Positions 12,203 through 21,545 of a stretch of DNA of 64,000 nucleotides are shown piece by piece. The stretch spans positions 248,001 through 312,000 of the forward strand of contig JASFAU010000016.1 of assembly GCA_039704465.1 (NCBI GenBank), in the 5' to 3' direction. The first letter of the stretch is position 1. Every line of letters starts with the position of its first letter. The notes beneath the pieces were generated by a model. It saw only the letters and a list, made by a program, of their open reading frames with translations. It was not told the origin of the DNA and searched no databases. The stretch comes from Plasmodiophora brassicae (Eukaryota > Endomyxa > Phytomyxea > Plasmodiophorida > Plasmodiophoridae). The position numbers and the translations under genes are program-made.

Positions 12203-13303
12203 TCATTTACTGCCCAATGAGAAATCGGTGCCCGCCAGGCCGGAGACGCCGCACGTGTTGAGATTGGCATCTAACACGAGCAGCATGTCGGCCATGACCG
12301 TAGGCCAATCAAACACGATCGGGTGCCAATGGCTGCCAGCGCCACTCGAGAGGCGGCATCTTCGTGGTGGATAGTCCCGCTGGACAGGCGGCGCTTTCGT
12401 CTCTGCTGTTGCATCGTCGTCGTCGACGACCTCGACCTTGGAGGACTCCTGGTCGATGACCTCCTGGTACGTGGCGTGGACGACACAGCCGGCAAGCGTG
12501 TGCGACCCCTGCATGCAGAACGTGCAACGATTGTGCTGCGATGCGAACCCCTTCTCGGCGAGGCTGGGTGCCCGAAGCGGGCAATCGATGATGCCGTGCC
12601 CAGCCAGGTGGCAGTGTCGGCACTGGGCTTCCGGTCCTGCTCGACGCCAAGGGCATTGCATCCGGCGATGGTCAGGCGACCCGCAGCATCGGCAGCGGAA
12701 CTCGGCGCCCGGCACCGCTGAGCAATAGTTCTCGACGTGCGACGCGTCGCCACAGATCTTGCATATCGACGACACGTTGCCCAGGTCACCGAGATGGACG
12801 GCATGTCGGATCGGGCAGCAGCCTGCGCTGTGGTTCGGGGACAGGCAGAACATGCAATCGCTGATCAGGAGACGTCGGTGCTCGTAGTCGCACGGCTTGC
12901 TCCCGCTCATCGATCGTGGGCTGTGGGTGTCGCAGATCAGGTCAAGACGCTCGTGCACTTGTTGCTTTGAGGTCGAGGTCGTCAAGGAGCGCTCGCGCTT
13001 AGGCAACAACGAGGGCGGCCGCCCCGACGGACGGTAGTCGGGGGCGGCCCTAGCCCGGCGTTGGCTCGGCTTGGGCACGCCGCCCTCTGGCCTAGAACGT
13101 TTGATGGATGACGTGCCACGATGCGTCGTCGCGGGTCGGCGCGCCAGATCAGCGCTGCTCGGGCTGGGGCGCCAGCTGCCGTGCTGGGACGCGTTCGCTC
13201 GCTTGGTTGCCGTTCGCGTGCAGGGCGCGCAGGTGGTGGACCCCTTGGCTGGCGACCAGGTCGCCACCGCTGGCCACGTCGCTTGGCGAGGGGGCGCCAC
13301 CAT
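12203..13303 (-). CDS. Five-zinc-knuckle (CCHC) protein
   Basis: A 366-codon frame from a true ATG at 13303. The first 150 residues are basic and low-complexity (Ser, Arg, Pro, Ala). Then come five CX2CX4HX4C zinc knuckles, each with intact ligands: CMFCLSPNHSAGCC, CKICGDASHVENYC, CRCCGSPDHRRMQC, CRHCHLAGHGIIDC and CTFCMQGSHTLAGC. Such knuckles bind single-stranded RNA or DNA, as in CNBP or AIR-type TRAMP subunits. An acidic stretch (VEVVDDDDATAET) and a tail of about 70 residues follow. No reverse transcriptase, protease or integrase lies nearby, so it is not obviously a retroelement Gag. It could be a CNBP/AIR-like RNA-binding protein. The AIR idea is interesting because a TRF4-like gene lies in the same window, but that link is speculation. 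Confidence 0.72.
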   Translation of the reverse strand: MVAPPRQATWPAVATWSPAKGSTTCAPCTRTATKRANASQHGSWRPSPSSADLARRPATTHRGTSSIKRSRPEGGVPKPSQRRARAAPDYRPSGRPPSLLPKRERSLTTSTSKQQVHERLDLICDTHSPRSMSGSKPCDYEHRRLLISDCMFCLSPNHSAGCCPIRHAVHLGDLGNVSSICKICGDASHVENYCSAVPGAEFRCRCCGSPDHRRMQCPWRRAGPEAQCRHCHLAGHGIIDCPLRAPSLAEKGFASQHNRCTFCMQGSHTLAGCVVHATYQEVIDQESSKVEVVDDDDATAETKAPPVQRDYPPRRCRLSSGAGSHWHPIVFDWPTVMADMLLVLDANLNTCGVSGLAGTDFSLGSK

Positions 13304-13694
13304 CGCAACTTGCGGTTTGCCCTGATCGAATAGCGTCTAGCCGACAGTCGGAGGATAGTACGGTTACGTAAGGTCCCTGTGGCGACCTGTTACCTGGAGA
13401 TTCGACCGATCCAGTACATATCTGTGCTGTACTAGCAGTGCACTGTATGATACCTGTATGTGCCGTACGTAGTACTGTCGGGGAAGGCGGTCCTACCCGA
13501 CGGAGGCGCGTCGTCGGCGACCCGGCAACGCAGAGCGTGCTCGGGTGAACGTTCACGCCCGATTGAACCTGTCGGTATAGCTGGGCCTGGTTCCCGCCCA
13601 CATTGACCCTGACCACGTCAATCAGCTCTTCCCAGTCCCTCACGATCCTCCTGTATTAATGGTGGACAGATTGGCAAACGCCCTAATCCGGAAT
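13304..13694. other. Intergenic region with no supported gene
   Basis: About 390 bp lie between two minus-strand genes. No coding segment, repeat or RNA gene was recognised. It should hold the promoter of the zinc-knuckle gene. Confidence 0.4.
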
Positions 13695-16418
13695 CTATTG
13701 CCGTTTCGTACGTTTTACTGGCCTGGCTTGTAGGTTGTTGCGACCGTCTCGGGGGCAAGACGTGGCCAGGCGTTGGAAAGCTGCCAGCGCGCCGACGGAA
13801 CCGCGGATCGCAACCCATCGGCGAACACCCTCGTTAATCATTTCCATCTGTTCCTGGTTGAATTCGTCCGCGATGCTCTGTGCACGGACGCCGAGCGCCT
13901 GGAACAGGCCCTGAACTTCGATGCCCATTCTGGCGAAGGCCCACACCAGGCGCGCAACCTGATCTGCATTGAACATTCCACCCATGCTGTGGGAATATCG
14001 GCAGATCCGCATCGCAGACTGTCCAACCCATTCGAACAGACGGTTGTGACGAATGGTGACCGCAGCGAATGCCCAAGCAAGGTCCGGCGTGAGATGCAAA
14101 GCCTTCCTGACGACGCATTTCATTGCGTGTTCAGCCAGTGCCCTAAACAGCGCCTCATTGCGGACGCTGGCCTTGGCGAACGCGACCGCGGTGCGAACAA
14201 GATCCGCCGGTTTGAAATCCCGTATGATTGCCATGGAACGGAGGGCGAACGCGTTAAATATGTCGGTGACGCTGATCAGTGGTATAGGGGCGAGTGCCGA
14301 GCTCGTCATCGCGATCTGACGCGTCGTGAAGCCGCCAACAATCGTCAGGGAATGTCGTGCAATTGCGTCAAATAGGTCGCGATTCCCAATGGACGACAGT
14401 GCGCAGGACACCATGGCGACTGTCTGTGGAGTGAAATCCCAGACAAGGCGGGAAACGCGATCGGTAAATGCACCAAGCAGTTCGTGCCGCAGCGAAAAGC
14501 GATCATCAGCAAATGCCCACATGATTACAGCGACCTGCTCGGCGCTGAACGCGTCAGGGTTGGAAAGAGCACGAGCGGCAATAGCTTCGAGCAGCCTGGC
14601 ATCGCCAGCTGACCTGTTCCGGAATGCTGCCGCGAGAAGCACGATAACGTCGGATTCCAGATCAACCATCAGGGTCAGCGCGCGGTCGACTAGCGCCAGG
14701 AACACGCGGTCGTCGGCCACAGAGTTATCAGAGAAGGCCCACGCGAAGTTGGCAACAACAAGGGCGTCACTGCCGTTCTTCACGTAGTTGTTGTCGGGCA
14801 TTACTGGTAGCAGAGTGACGAAGTCCCTCAGGCGTCGTGGTGGAAGGTTGAATACAAGCCTGGCAATGACCCTTTCAGCCAGACCCCCCATCAGCTCGCG
14901 GTAAACCATGCTCTGCGTCACATCAGCGGATCGGGACCTGTCGTTGTCGTTGTTGCCGTACAGGGCACCGCACGTTACGTCGAATTGTTCATCCTGGGTG
15001 CAGATCCACCGACGCAACAGGACGGCTGTCACAAGGGGCAGTTCGCGAGCACGGACGATGTTGCTGCGAATAATGGCTGTACCGAGTCGGGGATGCCATC
15101 CGTGCATCATGAAGTACAACAGCATTGTGATAACCTCCTGCTGACTGAGGTTCTGCACGCCTAGGTCAAGTGCATGACGAGCGACCGCCTGGGATAAACC
15201 ATCATCCGTCATGCGGATCCACAGAAACGAACGGACGATGAGAACGGTCTGGTACATATCAAGATGGTTGATTCCCTGCCTCGCACGACGAGCGATAGCT
15301 CGGTACAGATCGTAGCGGTTATCTAATGGTGTGTTTGAAAACGATGCGGCCAAGTGTGGCAGATCAGAGGCGCTAAACTGATTAATCTCGAATCGGCAAC
15401 GCCTGCCCAAGGCGGCGATGAACTCTGGGTTGTCATGGGCTCCGGCCATACGTGACATACAAAACAATGTGAATCGAAACTCGCCATGGGTCAACAGGCG
15501 CACATCGTTCTGTGCGCCTTGCTGCACAATGCCCGATAACAGGAGAAGATCGTCCAAAGGTATGAGGTGCGGTGGCACTATTTTCAGTATCCAACTGACC
15601 GGAAACTCCAAGCGTAACAACGCCCTGGCCGCAGACACGCGCTGCGCTGCAGGAACATCGTCCAATGTTCGCCATTGGGGAGAAGGGATACCGGCTAAAC
15701 TGCTTTCAGACAGCTCGCCATGCAACCACAGCAACTTGAGCAAGTCAAATGCATTGCCTGAAATCGACCGAATTTGCGGTGCGCACGATATTGCCCTCAC
15801 CTGTCGAACACCAGGTAGCGACGTGTCCAATCGGGTCTCATTGTCGAGGTATTGAAGAATGCGATGTGTACGATGGGACCGTGATGTAATCCGATGGTCC
15901 TGGAGCACTTCAACGATGACCCTGGCATTGATCTTCCATCGAACCACCATCGTTTTGATCAGGGCAAGGGCATCATCGTCTGCAACGCCGGCCGAGAAGG
16001 CAACCATGTCTACGATACGCTGTGCGAGAAGCGCCTGTATGACAGATGGAATGCCGCGAATAGCCACCTGCATTGCATCGTGCTCTTTGTTGGTCATCTG
16101 ATTCCAACGACGAACCAGTCGCAGTGCGGGTGACGGTAGAGACGCCGAACCCTCCGTGACGATCGTGTCGGCCACGATTTGAAGGAGCGTCCGACGGTAC
16201 ACATGGGGTTGGCACGCCGATCGTAAATGTGTCGAGGATTGCGCCAGAGCCAGGCGCGAAATAGCAGGCAGGAACGCAACGATGTTCTGGAGTAGGTTCG
16301 GGGCCAGGCCGTCCAGGGGTGCTAGTTGGTCACCTGTATCGCTGACGGAAGTGCCCACGACGACGACGATGACGGCGACGACGACAACAACAATGACACT
16401 CGCCGAACGGGACGACAT
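13695..16418 (-). CDS. Membrane-anchored F-box-like protein with helical repeats
   Basis: A single frame of 907 codons from the ATG at 16418. Earlier in-frame sequence looks non-coding. The N-terminus is MSSRSAS followed by a long valine/isoleucine run of about 20 residues, a signal-anchor or signal peptide. An F-box-like helix pair follows (LAPNLLQNIVAFLPAISRLA...STHLRSAC). The remainder is about 800 residues of alpha-helical repeats that recur with (L/M)(V/A)WAFA-type cores, such as VAVIMWAFADDRF, LAWAFAAV and LVWAFARMGI. These resemble the helical repeats of RAP/FAST or OPR organellar RNA-binding proteins, but I see no RAP domain. The composition is coding-like throughout and there is no intron. 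The family is not recognised. See findings. Confidence 0.65.
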   Translation of the reverse strand: MSSRSASVIVVVVVAVIVVVVGTSVSDTGDQLAPLDGLAPNLLQNIVAFLPAISRLALAQSSTHLRSACQPHVYRRTLLQIVADTIVTEGSASLPSPALRLVRRWNQMTNKEHDAMQVAIRGIPSVIQALLAQRIVDMVAFSAGVADDDALALIKTMVVRWKINARVIVEVLQDHRITSRSHRTHRILQYLDNETRLDTSLPGVRQVRAISCAPQIRSISGNAFDLLKLLWLHGELSESSLAGIPSPQWRTLDDVPAAQRVSAARALLRLEFPVSWILKIVPPHLIPLDDLLLLSGIVQQGAQNDVRLLTHGEFRFTLFCMSRMAGAHDNPEFIAALGRRCRFEINQFSASDLPHLAASFSNTPLDNRYDLYRAIARRARQGINHLDMYQTVLIVRSFLWIRMTDDGLSQAVARHALDLGVQNLSQQEVITMLLYFMMHGWHPRLGTAIIRSNIVRARELPLVTAVLLRRWICTQDEQFDVTCGALYGNNDNDRSRSADVTQSMVYRELMGGLAERVIARLVFNLPPRRLRDFVTLLPVMPDNNYVKNGSDALVVANFAWAFSDNSVADDRVFLALVDRALTLMVDLESDVIVLLAAAFRNRSAGDARLLEAIAARALSNPDAFSAEQVAVIMWAFADDRFSLRHELLGAFTDRVSRLVWDFTPQTVAMVSCALSSIGNRDLFDAIARHSLTIVGGFTTRQIAMTSSALAPIPLISVTDIFNAFALRSMAIIRDFKPADLVRTAVAFAKASVRNEALFRALAEHAMKCVVRKALHLTPDLAWAFAAVTIRHNRLFEWVGQSAMRICRYSHSMGGMFNADQVARLVWAFARMGIEVQGLFQALGVRAQSIADEFNQEQMEMINEGVRRWVAIRGSVGALAAFQRLATSCPRDGRNNLQARPVKRTKRQ

Positions 16419-16741
16419 GGTCGACGGGGTGCACCGTGCAGCGCCTGTTTGTGAACGGATCCTCAAATAGCATGGTGTTGTGGCAGCTGGCAACGGTATA
16501 GTCCGTACGGACTTGCGCAGGTCGTCCAGATCGGCACCCCCGGGCCACGGCCGAAATCGAGAAATCGAGTGCGGAGTCCGCCCTGGCTCCCGACACTGGA
16601 CAAACGTATGTATGTACGGTAGCACAATACACACAACCTTTACCGGCCACCAGAGACCGCGCTTCGATACGCAAACAAATCACAATAGGGCCTCATTGTC
16701 TGGACTGGACCGCAATCAGATCGTCATGACAGGTTTAGGAG

Positions 16742-17661
16742 TTGCCGTCCTCGTCACAAAATGGCAGACAACGACCACCTCGTGTTCGAAACCTGGACGT
16801 CGACGGCGTTGCCGTTACCGTTAGCCGTGGGCAGGCCACTGTCACAGCCATGCAGCACGTGAATCGTTTTGATGGCAGGTCCCGAATTACAGCCAGAGGC
16901 GCGGATGTTGGCCTACATGCTAAAGGCGTAGATCGCCCCGTCAATATGCACGCGCGACGCCGAGTATTCCAGGAGCGCGTACTTCTTGTCTTGAATCGTG
17001 CTGATCGTGCGAGTACATACCCTATTGCGGCAGCGGTACAGCCTGTCTGGATGGAGCCAATCCGTTACAGTACAGGGTTGGCGCGCAGCTGTGACGTGGC
17101 GCCTCCCGGTGTAACACCCTCAAGTTGCCATTTGGATTCCAGTCATCGACGGCGACACCTTTGGTCATGGGCGCTTGCTTGGCCACCGGGCCCAAGCGGA
17201 TCCGCCATGTCGAGTGCGACCTGGCCCGGCTACGCTGCGATTTCGACCGTTTCCAGGAAGGTTCGCCCGATCGAGCTTTACGCGTTTTCAGCCCCCCTAC
17301 TGAGCATCGTCACCGACTAATGACAGTGACCATGTTCGAGCGCGATGCGCAGTCGATGTCCTCGGACGGTGGAGGGCGGAACGTTATTGACGACCTGCGC
17401 AAAGAAGTCGACGAGCTTCGGTGCTCGATGCCTCCTCCCTGCGCGGTTGACAGCGCACTCGCTGAGTCACTGGTACAGACGATTAGCCGCTCCTCATCGT
17501 CAACAACTCACCAACCGCCGTCAGGGCCGTGCTCTAATCGATGCCATCCAGGCAGTCGCGATTGCGGACAGCAGACCGGGCGCAAGGCCAAAGTCAGGCA
17601 CACTGTCACTGGTCCGGAAGGGCGCCGTTATCGAGACGCCCGAGAATCAGATTGAGGGCAG
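16742..17661 (+). CDS. Unresolved hypothetical plus-strand coding region
   Basis: Plus-strand frames here are more protein-like than their complement but change frame several times, so the gene would be spliced. The better-looking parts are a short exon from the ATG at 16761 (MADNDHLVFETW) and a stretch near 17190-17430 with acidic and coiled-coil character (CDLARLRCDFDRFQEG, NVIDDLRKEVDELR). Splice sites could not be chained convincingly and no family was recognised. The coordinates bracket the likely coding material and are not a finished model. Confidence 0.28.
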
Positions 17662-17848
17662 AATAACGAGGCTGACCCCAGTCAGCAAGCTTAAAGACGG
17701 CAGCCTGCCACTGCCAGTTCGAACGCCGCCCTCGGTTCGCCGCCCTCGCGTCCACATATCAATTCGAAGCACCGCTCGAGAAGGGCGCCAGCCCTGATTT
17801 GTATATTGTTGTTGTACAGATAACGTATAAATATTGGTCATTGAGTAA

Positions 17849-18952
17849 TCAGTTGACAAGTTTGTCAAGGAATACGCCAGCGGCAATGATGCCGCCAACA
17901 TGGGTGTTCGACAGGAATGTTGCCATGCAGGACGACGGGGACGATAAGTCGACACAAGCGATCTGTCGCGCCAGATGCGACCCGGCAAACGCCAGCGATA
18001 CGTAGTAGATTGACGACAGGTCGGCGGCGTAACCGGCCAGAGAGAAGAGCGCAATCGAGGACAGGCTCAGAGCGGACAGGATCGGCTTCGTGTAACGATC
18101 GCCAAAGTACAGCGCAGTGCTCTTGATACCGACTTTCACGTCGTCGCTCTTGTCTTGGTGGGCGTATATCGTATCATACACTGCACAGGTCCATGTCAGA
18201 CGACCACCCACATGCAAGCACCACGATATGAGCGCGAACCCAAGGTCCAGCAGATGCCAGCGGCATAGAGCGGAATGACGACGTTCCAATTACAGGTTCC
18301 GTGGACGGCAGAGTACCCGAGGAGAGCGCCCCAGTTGAACGCCATCCCGAGGACTAACTGGGGCAGGTTCATTACGCGTTTCATGACTGAACGGGGCACC
18401 ACTTAGTCCGTATGACGCTCCCGATGCTCAATACTGGACGTACGCGGATAGATCCCAACGACAACGAGCGATGACGCGCCGAGAACAATGGAATACGGGT
18501 TGAACGTCAGCAGTATCGTGAATGCAGCCGTCAGTTGCCCGCCCAGGAACAGGACGGCCTGCTTGACGGGTAGGGCGCCGCTCGCCACAGGTCGCTCGCG
18601 TGTTCGCGACACCTTCGCGTCCAGCTTGCGATCCAGAATATCGTTCAGCGTGCCTGCCCGCCCCAATGAGAAGCACGTCGACTCTAACGCAGGACGCCAT
18701 ACAGCCAGCTCCTCGCATGATCAGAGCGCCGGCGGCGAACTTGGCGAGCAGAGCGACCGGAGGTACCGTGCCGGCAGCACACGCCATCCCCGCCGACCAG
18801 AAGCACGGGTACATGAGCAGCAGGGCCGGGCGCGGCGACGACACGCGCGACACGGCAACCAGGGCCGACCACGGCGGCGCCGACACGCTCCGGTACGACC
18901 GGAACCACCCGGGCGGGACGCGACGCGCCGCCAACAGCCCGCTGGCCAGCAT
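17849..18952 (-). CDS. COQ2: 4-hydroxybenzoate polyprenyltransferase (ubiquinone biosynthesis)
   Basis: UbiA-family membrane enzyme of the mitochondrial inner membrane that attaches the polyprenyl tail to 4-hydroxybenzoate in ubiquinone synthesis. The first aspartate-rich motif is NDILDRKLD (near 18620-18650), followed by the family-typical RERPVASG. The second is [20 protein letters not shown] (near 18120-18180), where the tyrosine-aspartate pair and the HQDK are characteristic of COQ2. An N-terminal [14 protein letters not shown] segment matches the first transmembrane helix. At least three exons are needed, with frame changes near 18400 and 18670. The ATG at 18952 gives a short leader ([19 protein letters not shown]) with arginines and no acids, fitting mitochondrial import. 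The stop is at 17849-17851. Confidence 0.9.
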
Positions 18953-19600
18953 CGTATAATATATTGCGCAGCTGGCAACAGCCACCACTGCGACGTCAGT
19001 CGTCACCAACTGCGCGCCGCCACTGGCGACTGGGCTTAATTATTCCATGCAGCTCCCCCCGCGATAGTACCCGCCTCACTGTCGCTGCGGGCGTCGCTGC
19101 AACCCGCGCGAACTTTTCGACACTGCGCTACCGTGATCGCAATCCGGCGATCCCCTGCTCGTCGTGCGGGGCGAAATCGACCAGACGATGCTTGGCGGCG
19201 ACGCGCAGATCGCATCAGATGCGATCGTCGGCGGCCTGGAACGGACACGTCGGCGCGTTCGTGTATGCTGAAATCCGGGCTGTTGTTTCGGTACCAAGTC
19301 GAAAACGGGAGCACGGCGCGGCCGCATTTAGGGCAGACCTGCATTTCGGAGGGTTGCGCCGAGGTTCAGCGTTTGCCGACGCCGTTTCGCGGGCGATCGC
19401 ACCGGGGTGCACGTCGGCCGCGCGCGATGGGCAAATCACAGAGTAGGGCGGCGTCTGGTGCCTGGGGTGGCGCGCGCGTCGTCTGACCGATGCTGGTTCG
19501 GCAGGCAAGAACGACAAGGACCCGCCGTCGGATCTGGGCAATGCGAGCGGCGGCGCCACCGACCGGCTGAGCATCTTGTACGATCAGAGACGCTGTTCCG
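18953..19600. other. Region between COQ2 and MOB1 with no resolved gene
   Basis: A minus-strand frame near 19230-19344 starts with a CPKCG pair, and plus-strand frames near 19430-19600 may hold the first MOB1 exon. Neither could be tied to a full gene. The stretch otherwise looks like promoter or leader sequence. Confidence 0.35.
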
Positions 19601-19633
19601 TACCGTCCTGCCTGACGATGATGTGATGCAGCG

Positions 19634-20523
19634 CTGGGCGGAAGACGTTCAGAGAGAACAAAGGGTATCGTCAAGGGACGAAACGGCATGCCCTGCATTC
19701 CACCGTAAAAGCGTCGATGAAGGCGACGCTCGGTGTGTGACACTGCAATGGTCGCTGCAGATCATCACGAAATTGATCGCGTCGAATTGGCTGTCAGGTG
19801 GCGTTGGCGATATGAGGAATACGGTGCAGCTGCCGGACGGCGAGGACCTTAACGAATGGATGGCCGTTAACAGTACGTTCGTCTATTCCGCTATTCCTGT
19901 TTAGCTTACACTGCCCGCTGCTTCTAGCTGTGCATTTCTTCAATGCTGCCTCGATGGTGTACGGGACCTGTACCGATTTCTGCAGCGACGAATCATGCCC
20001 AGTCATGTCGGCCGGCCCGAAATATGAATACCTGGTATGCACATTCTGCTGAAGGGTGTCCGGACCCAAGGAGGTTGCTGAATTCCCATTTGTAGTGGGC
20101 GGATGGCAACCGAGTCAAGAAGCCGATTAAAGTTAGCGCGCCCAAGTACATCGAGTTCATGTTCGACTGGATCGACGAGCAGATCTCCAATCCGACGATA
20201 TTCCCAGTTGACGATGGTCGGCGACATTATCCCGTTGTCGAAGTCTGTGCGAGAATAACGGATTGTTGTCAGAGGTCAAGTTCCCAAAGAATTTCTCTCA
20301 CGTCGTAAAGAACATCTTCAAGAGACTGTTCCGATTGTACGGGCACATCTATTACAGCCACTTTGAGAAGATCCAAGACATTGGCGCCGAGGCGCACCTG
20401 AACTCCTGTTTCAAGCACCTGATCTACTTCATCAACGAGTTCAAGCTTGTGGACAAGAAGGAGCTCGCCCCGCTGCAGAAGCTAATCGACAAGCTGCTGC
20501 CCGATATCGCTTCGAGTATCTAA
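19634..20523 (+). CDS. MOB1: MOB kinase activator 1
   Basis: Small zinc-binding adaptor that activates NDR/LATS kinases in Hippo/mitotic-exit signalling and cytokinesis. Coding exons run KTFRENKGYRQGTKRHAL, ASMKATLG|GVGDMRNTV, LPDGEDLNEWMAVNT|V, then HFFNAASMVYGTCTDFC, CPVMSAGPKYEYL|WADG, and APKYIEFMFDWID to LPDIASSI. The zinc ligands of the family are present: Cys in TDFC and DESC, His in YGHIYYSHF. Introns placed exactly are 19733-19797, 19873-19927, 20035-20095 and 20217-20272. The frame into KTF has an in-frame stop just upstream, so a small first exon with the ATG lies further 5', perhaps near 19430-19600. The start given is therefore the first supported codon region, not the initiator. 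The stop is at 20521-20523. Confidence 0.9.
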
Positions 20524-20747
20524 AAATCAATGTCATGCCTATCCGAGCACCTCCTCGCCCTATCGCCGGAGTACCTACATCGGGCAGATACGACCTCCGT
20601 TGCGATCGGTGGTTCGTACTCGACATTGAATCTGGTCGTCCTCACCGTTGCTGAGGGCGGCCGCCTTGCCATGGCCGCCGTGCCTCCCGAGGTGACGGTC
20701 TCCGTTCGTGCGAACCGCCCAACGCTTACTGAAAGGGAACCCACAGG

Positions 20748-21272
20748 GTGCCGAATGGGTTGAGTGGCCGGCTGTACAAGACCTACTCGAAGCAGGGTGC
20801 GCCCGGAACGTCGTTGGTCGGTCTAGGGCCTAACCTTGCTGAGTGCAGACGTAAAGCGGACCCGAATACAAAGGTGCCTAGACTGCTAGTCGTATGTTTC
20901 GCGGAGCGCTGGGACCCTGTCGATATGCATGCGGCCACCATCCTCCACGACATTCAACGTTCCGGTATCCTACCGTTCGCCCGGATCCTGATCCTCGACA
21001 GGCACGCATCCGAGGACGCGTTCCGCGCGCTAAGAATCGTGTCGACGCCGGCCACCGTCTTCTACTACGACGGAAAACCTCTCGAGGTGTCCCGACCCGA
21101 CTGGGAGAACGCCGACTACCGTAAGGGCGCCCCGTCCGTCCGACGCAGCTGTCCTCCCACTGACCTCGGCGCAGTCGTCGCGTCGCCGGAACAGGACCGC
21201 TGGGTCGAAGTCATCCGATACGCCAGGGAAGTCGGGGCCGCCCGTGGCAGCAGGCTCGACCTCGACTTCTAA
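20748..21272 (+). CDS. Dim1-like thioredoxin-fold protein without a CxxC
   Basis: The frame shows a thioredoxin-like core: strand RLLVVCFAERWDPVDM, a helix ATILHDIQ, strand ARILILDRH, and the cis-proline region STPATVFYYDGKPLEV. It ends EVIRYAREVGAARG. The WDP where the redox CxxC should be, together with the RGAxxG-like end, resembles the Dim1/TXNL4 family of U5 snRNP proteins. Sequence around it differs enough that a separate thioredoxin-like family is possible. There are no redox cysteines, so it should act by binding, not by disulfide chemistry. The true start may lie in an upstream exon: another good frame begins with an ATG at 20530 and overlaps the start of this one. Confidence 0.55.
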   Translation: MPNGLSGRLYKTYSKQGAPGTSLVGLGPNLAECRRKADPNTKVPRLLVVCFAERWDPVDMHAATILHDIQRSGILPFARILILDRHASEDAFRALRIVSTPATVFYYDGKPLEVSRPDWENADYRKGAPSVRRSCPPTDLGAVVASPEQDRWVEVIRYAREVGAARGSRLDLDF

Positions 21273-21545
21273 TACCATTTTATGCCATGGTCGTTCGCAC
21301 AACAACGCACACGCAGAGGGCCTCCCTACGAAACGCCGAAGCTGCCCTCGACGCACCGTCCCGCAGTAATCGGGGTGCAGGCCGGGTGTTACACGGCGAT
21401 GGGGCCGCGGCGCCATCCTTTGTCATTTGGGATTTGCGTCGGTGCCGACAATGTAGATTCGTCCAGTCACACGGTGCGGACGGCGCCCCCCCTGGGCGCG
21501 TAGTGTGTAGTGTACGTACCGTTAAGTCGATCACCAACCGTCGTC

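Noticed and set aside
10786..16560. Short shared string (ATCGGCACCCCC followed by GGCCA) near 10790 and near 16530
   Set aside because: The match is only about 17 bases in GC-rich DNA and does not extend. It was not taken as a repeat family.
19036..19344. Possible zinc-ribbon gene starting MQVCPKCGRAVLPF (minus strand)
   Set aside because: Only one CxxC pair is present, and the rest of the frame is Arg/Ser-rich without a second pair. It overlaps the probable MOB1 leader region.
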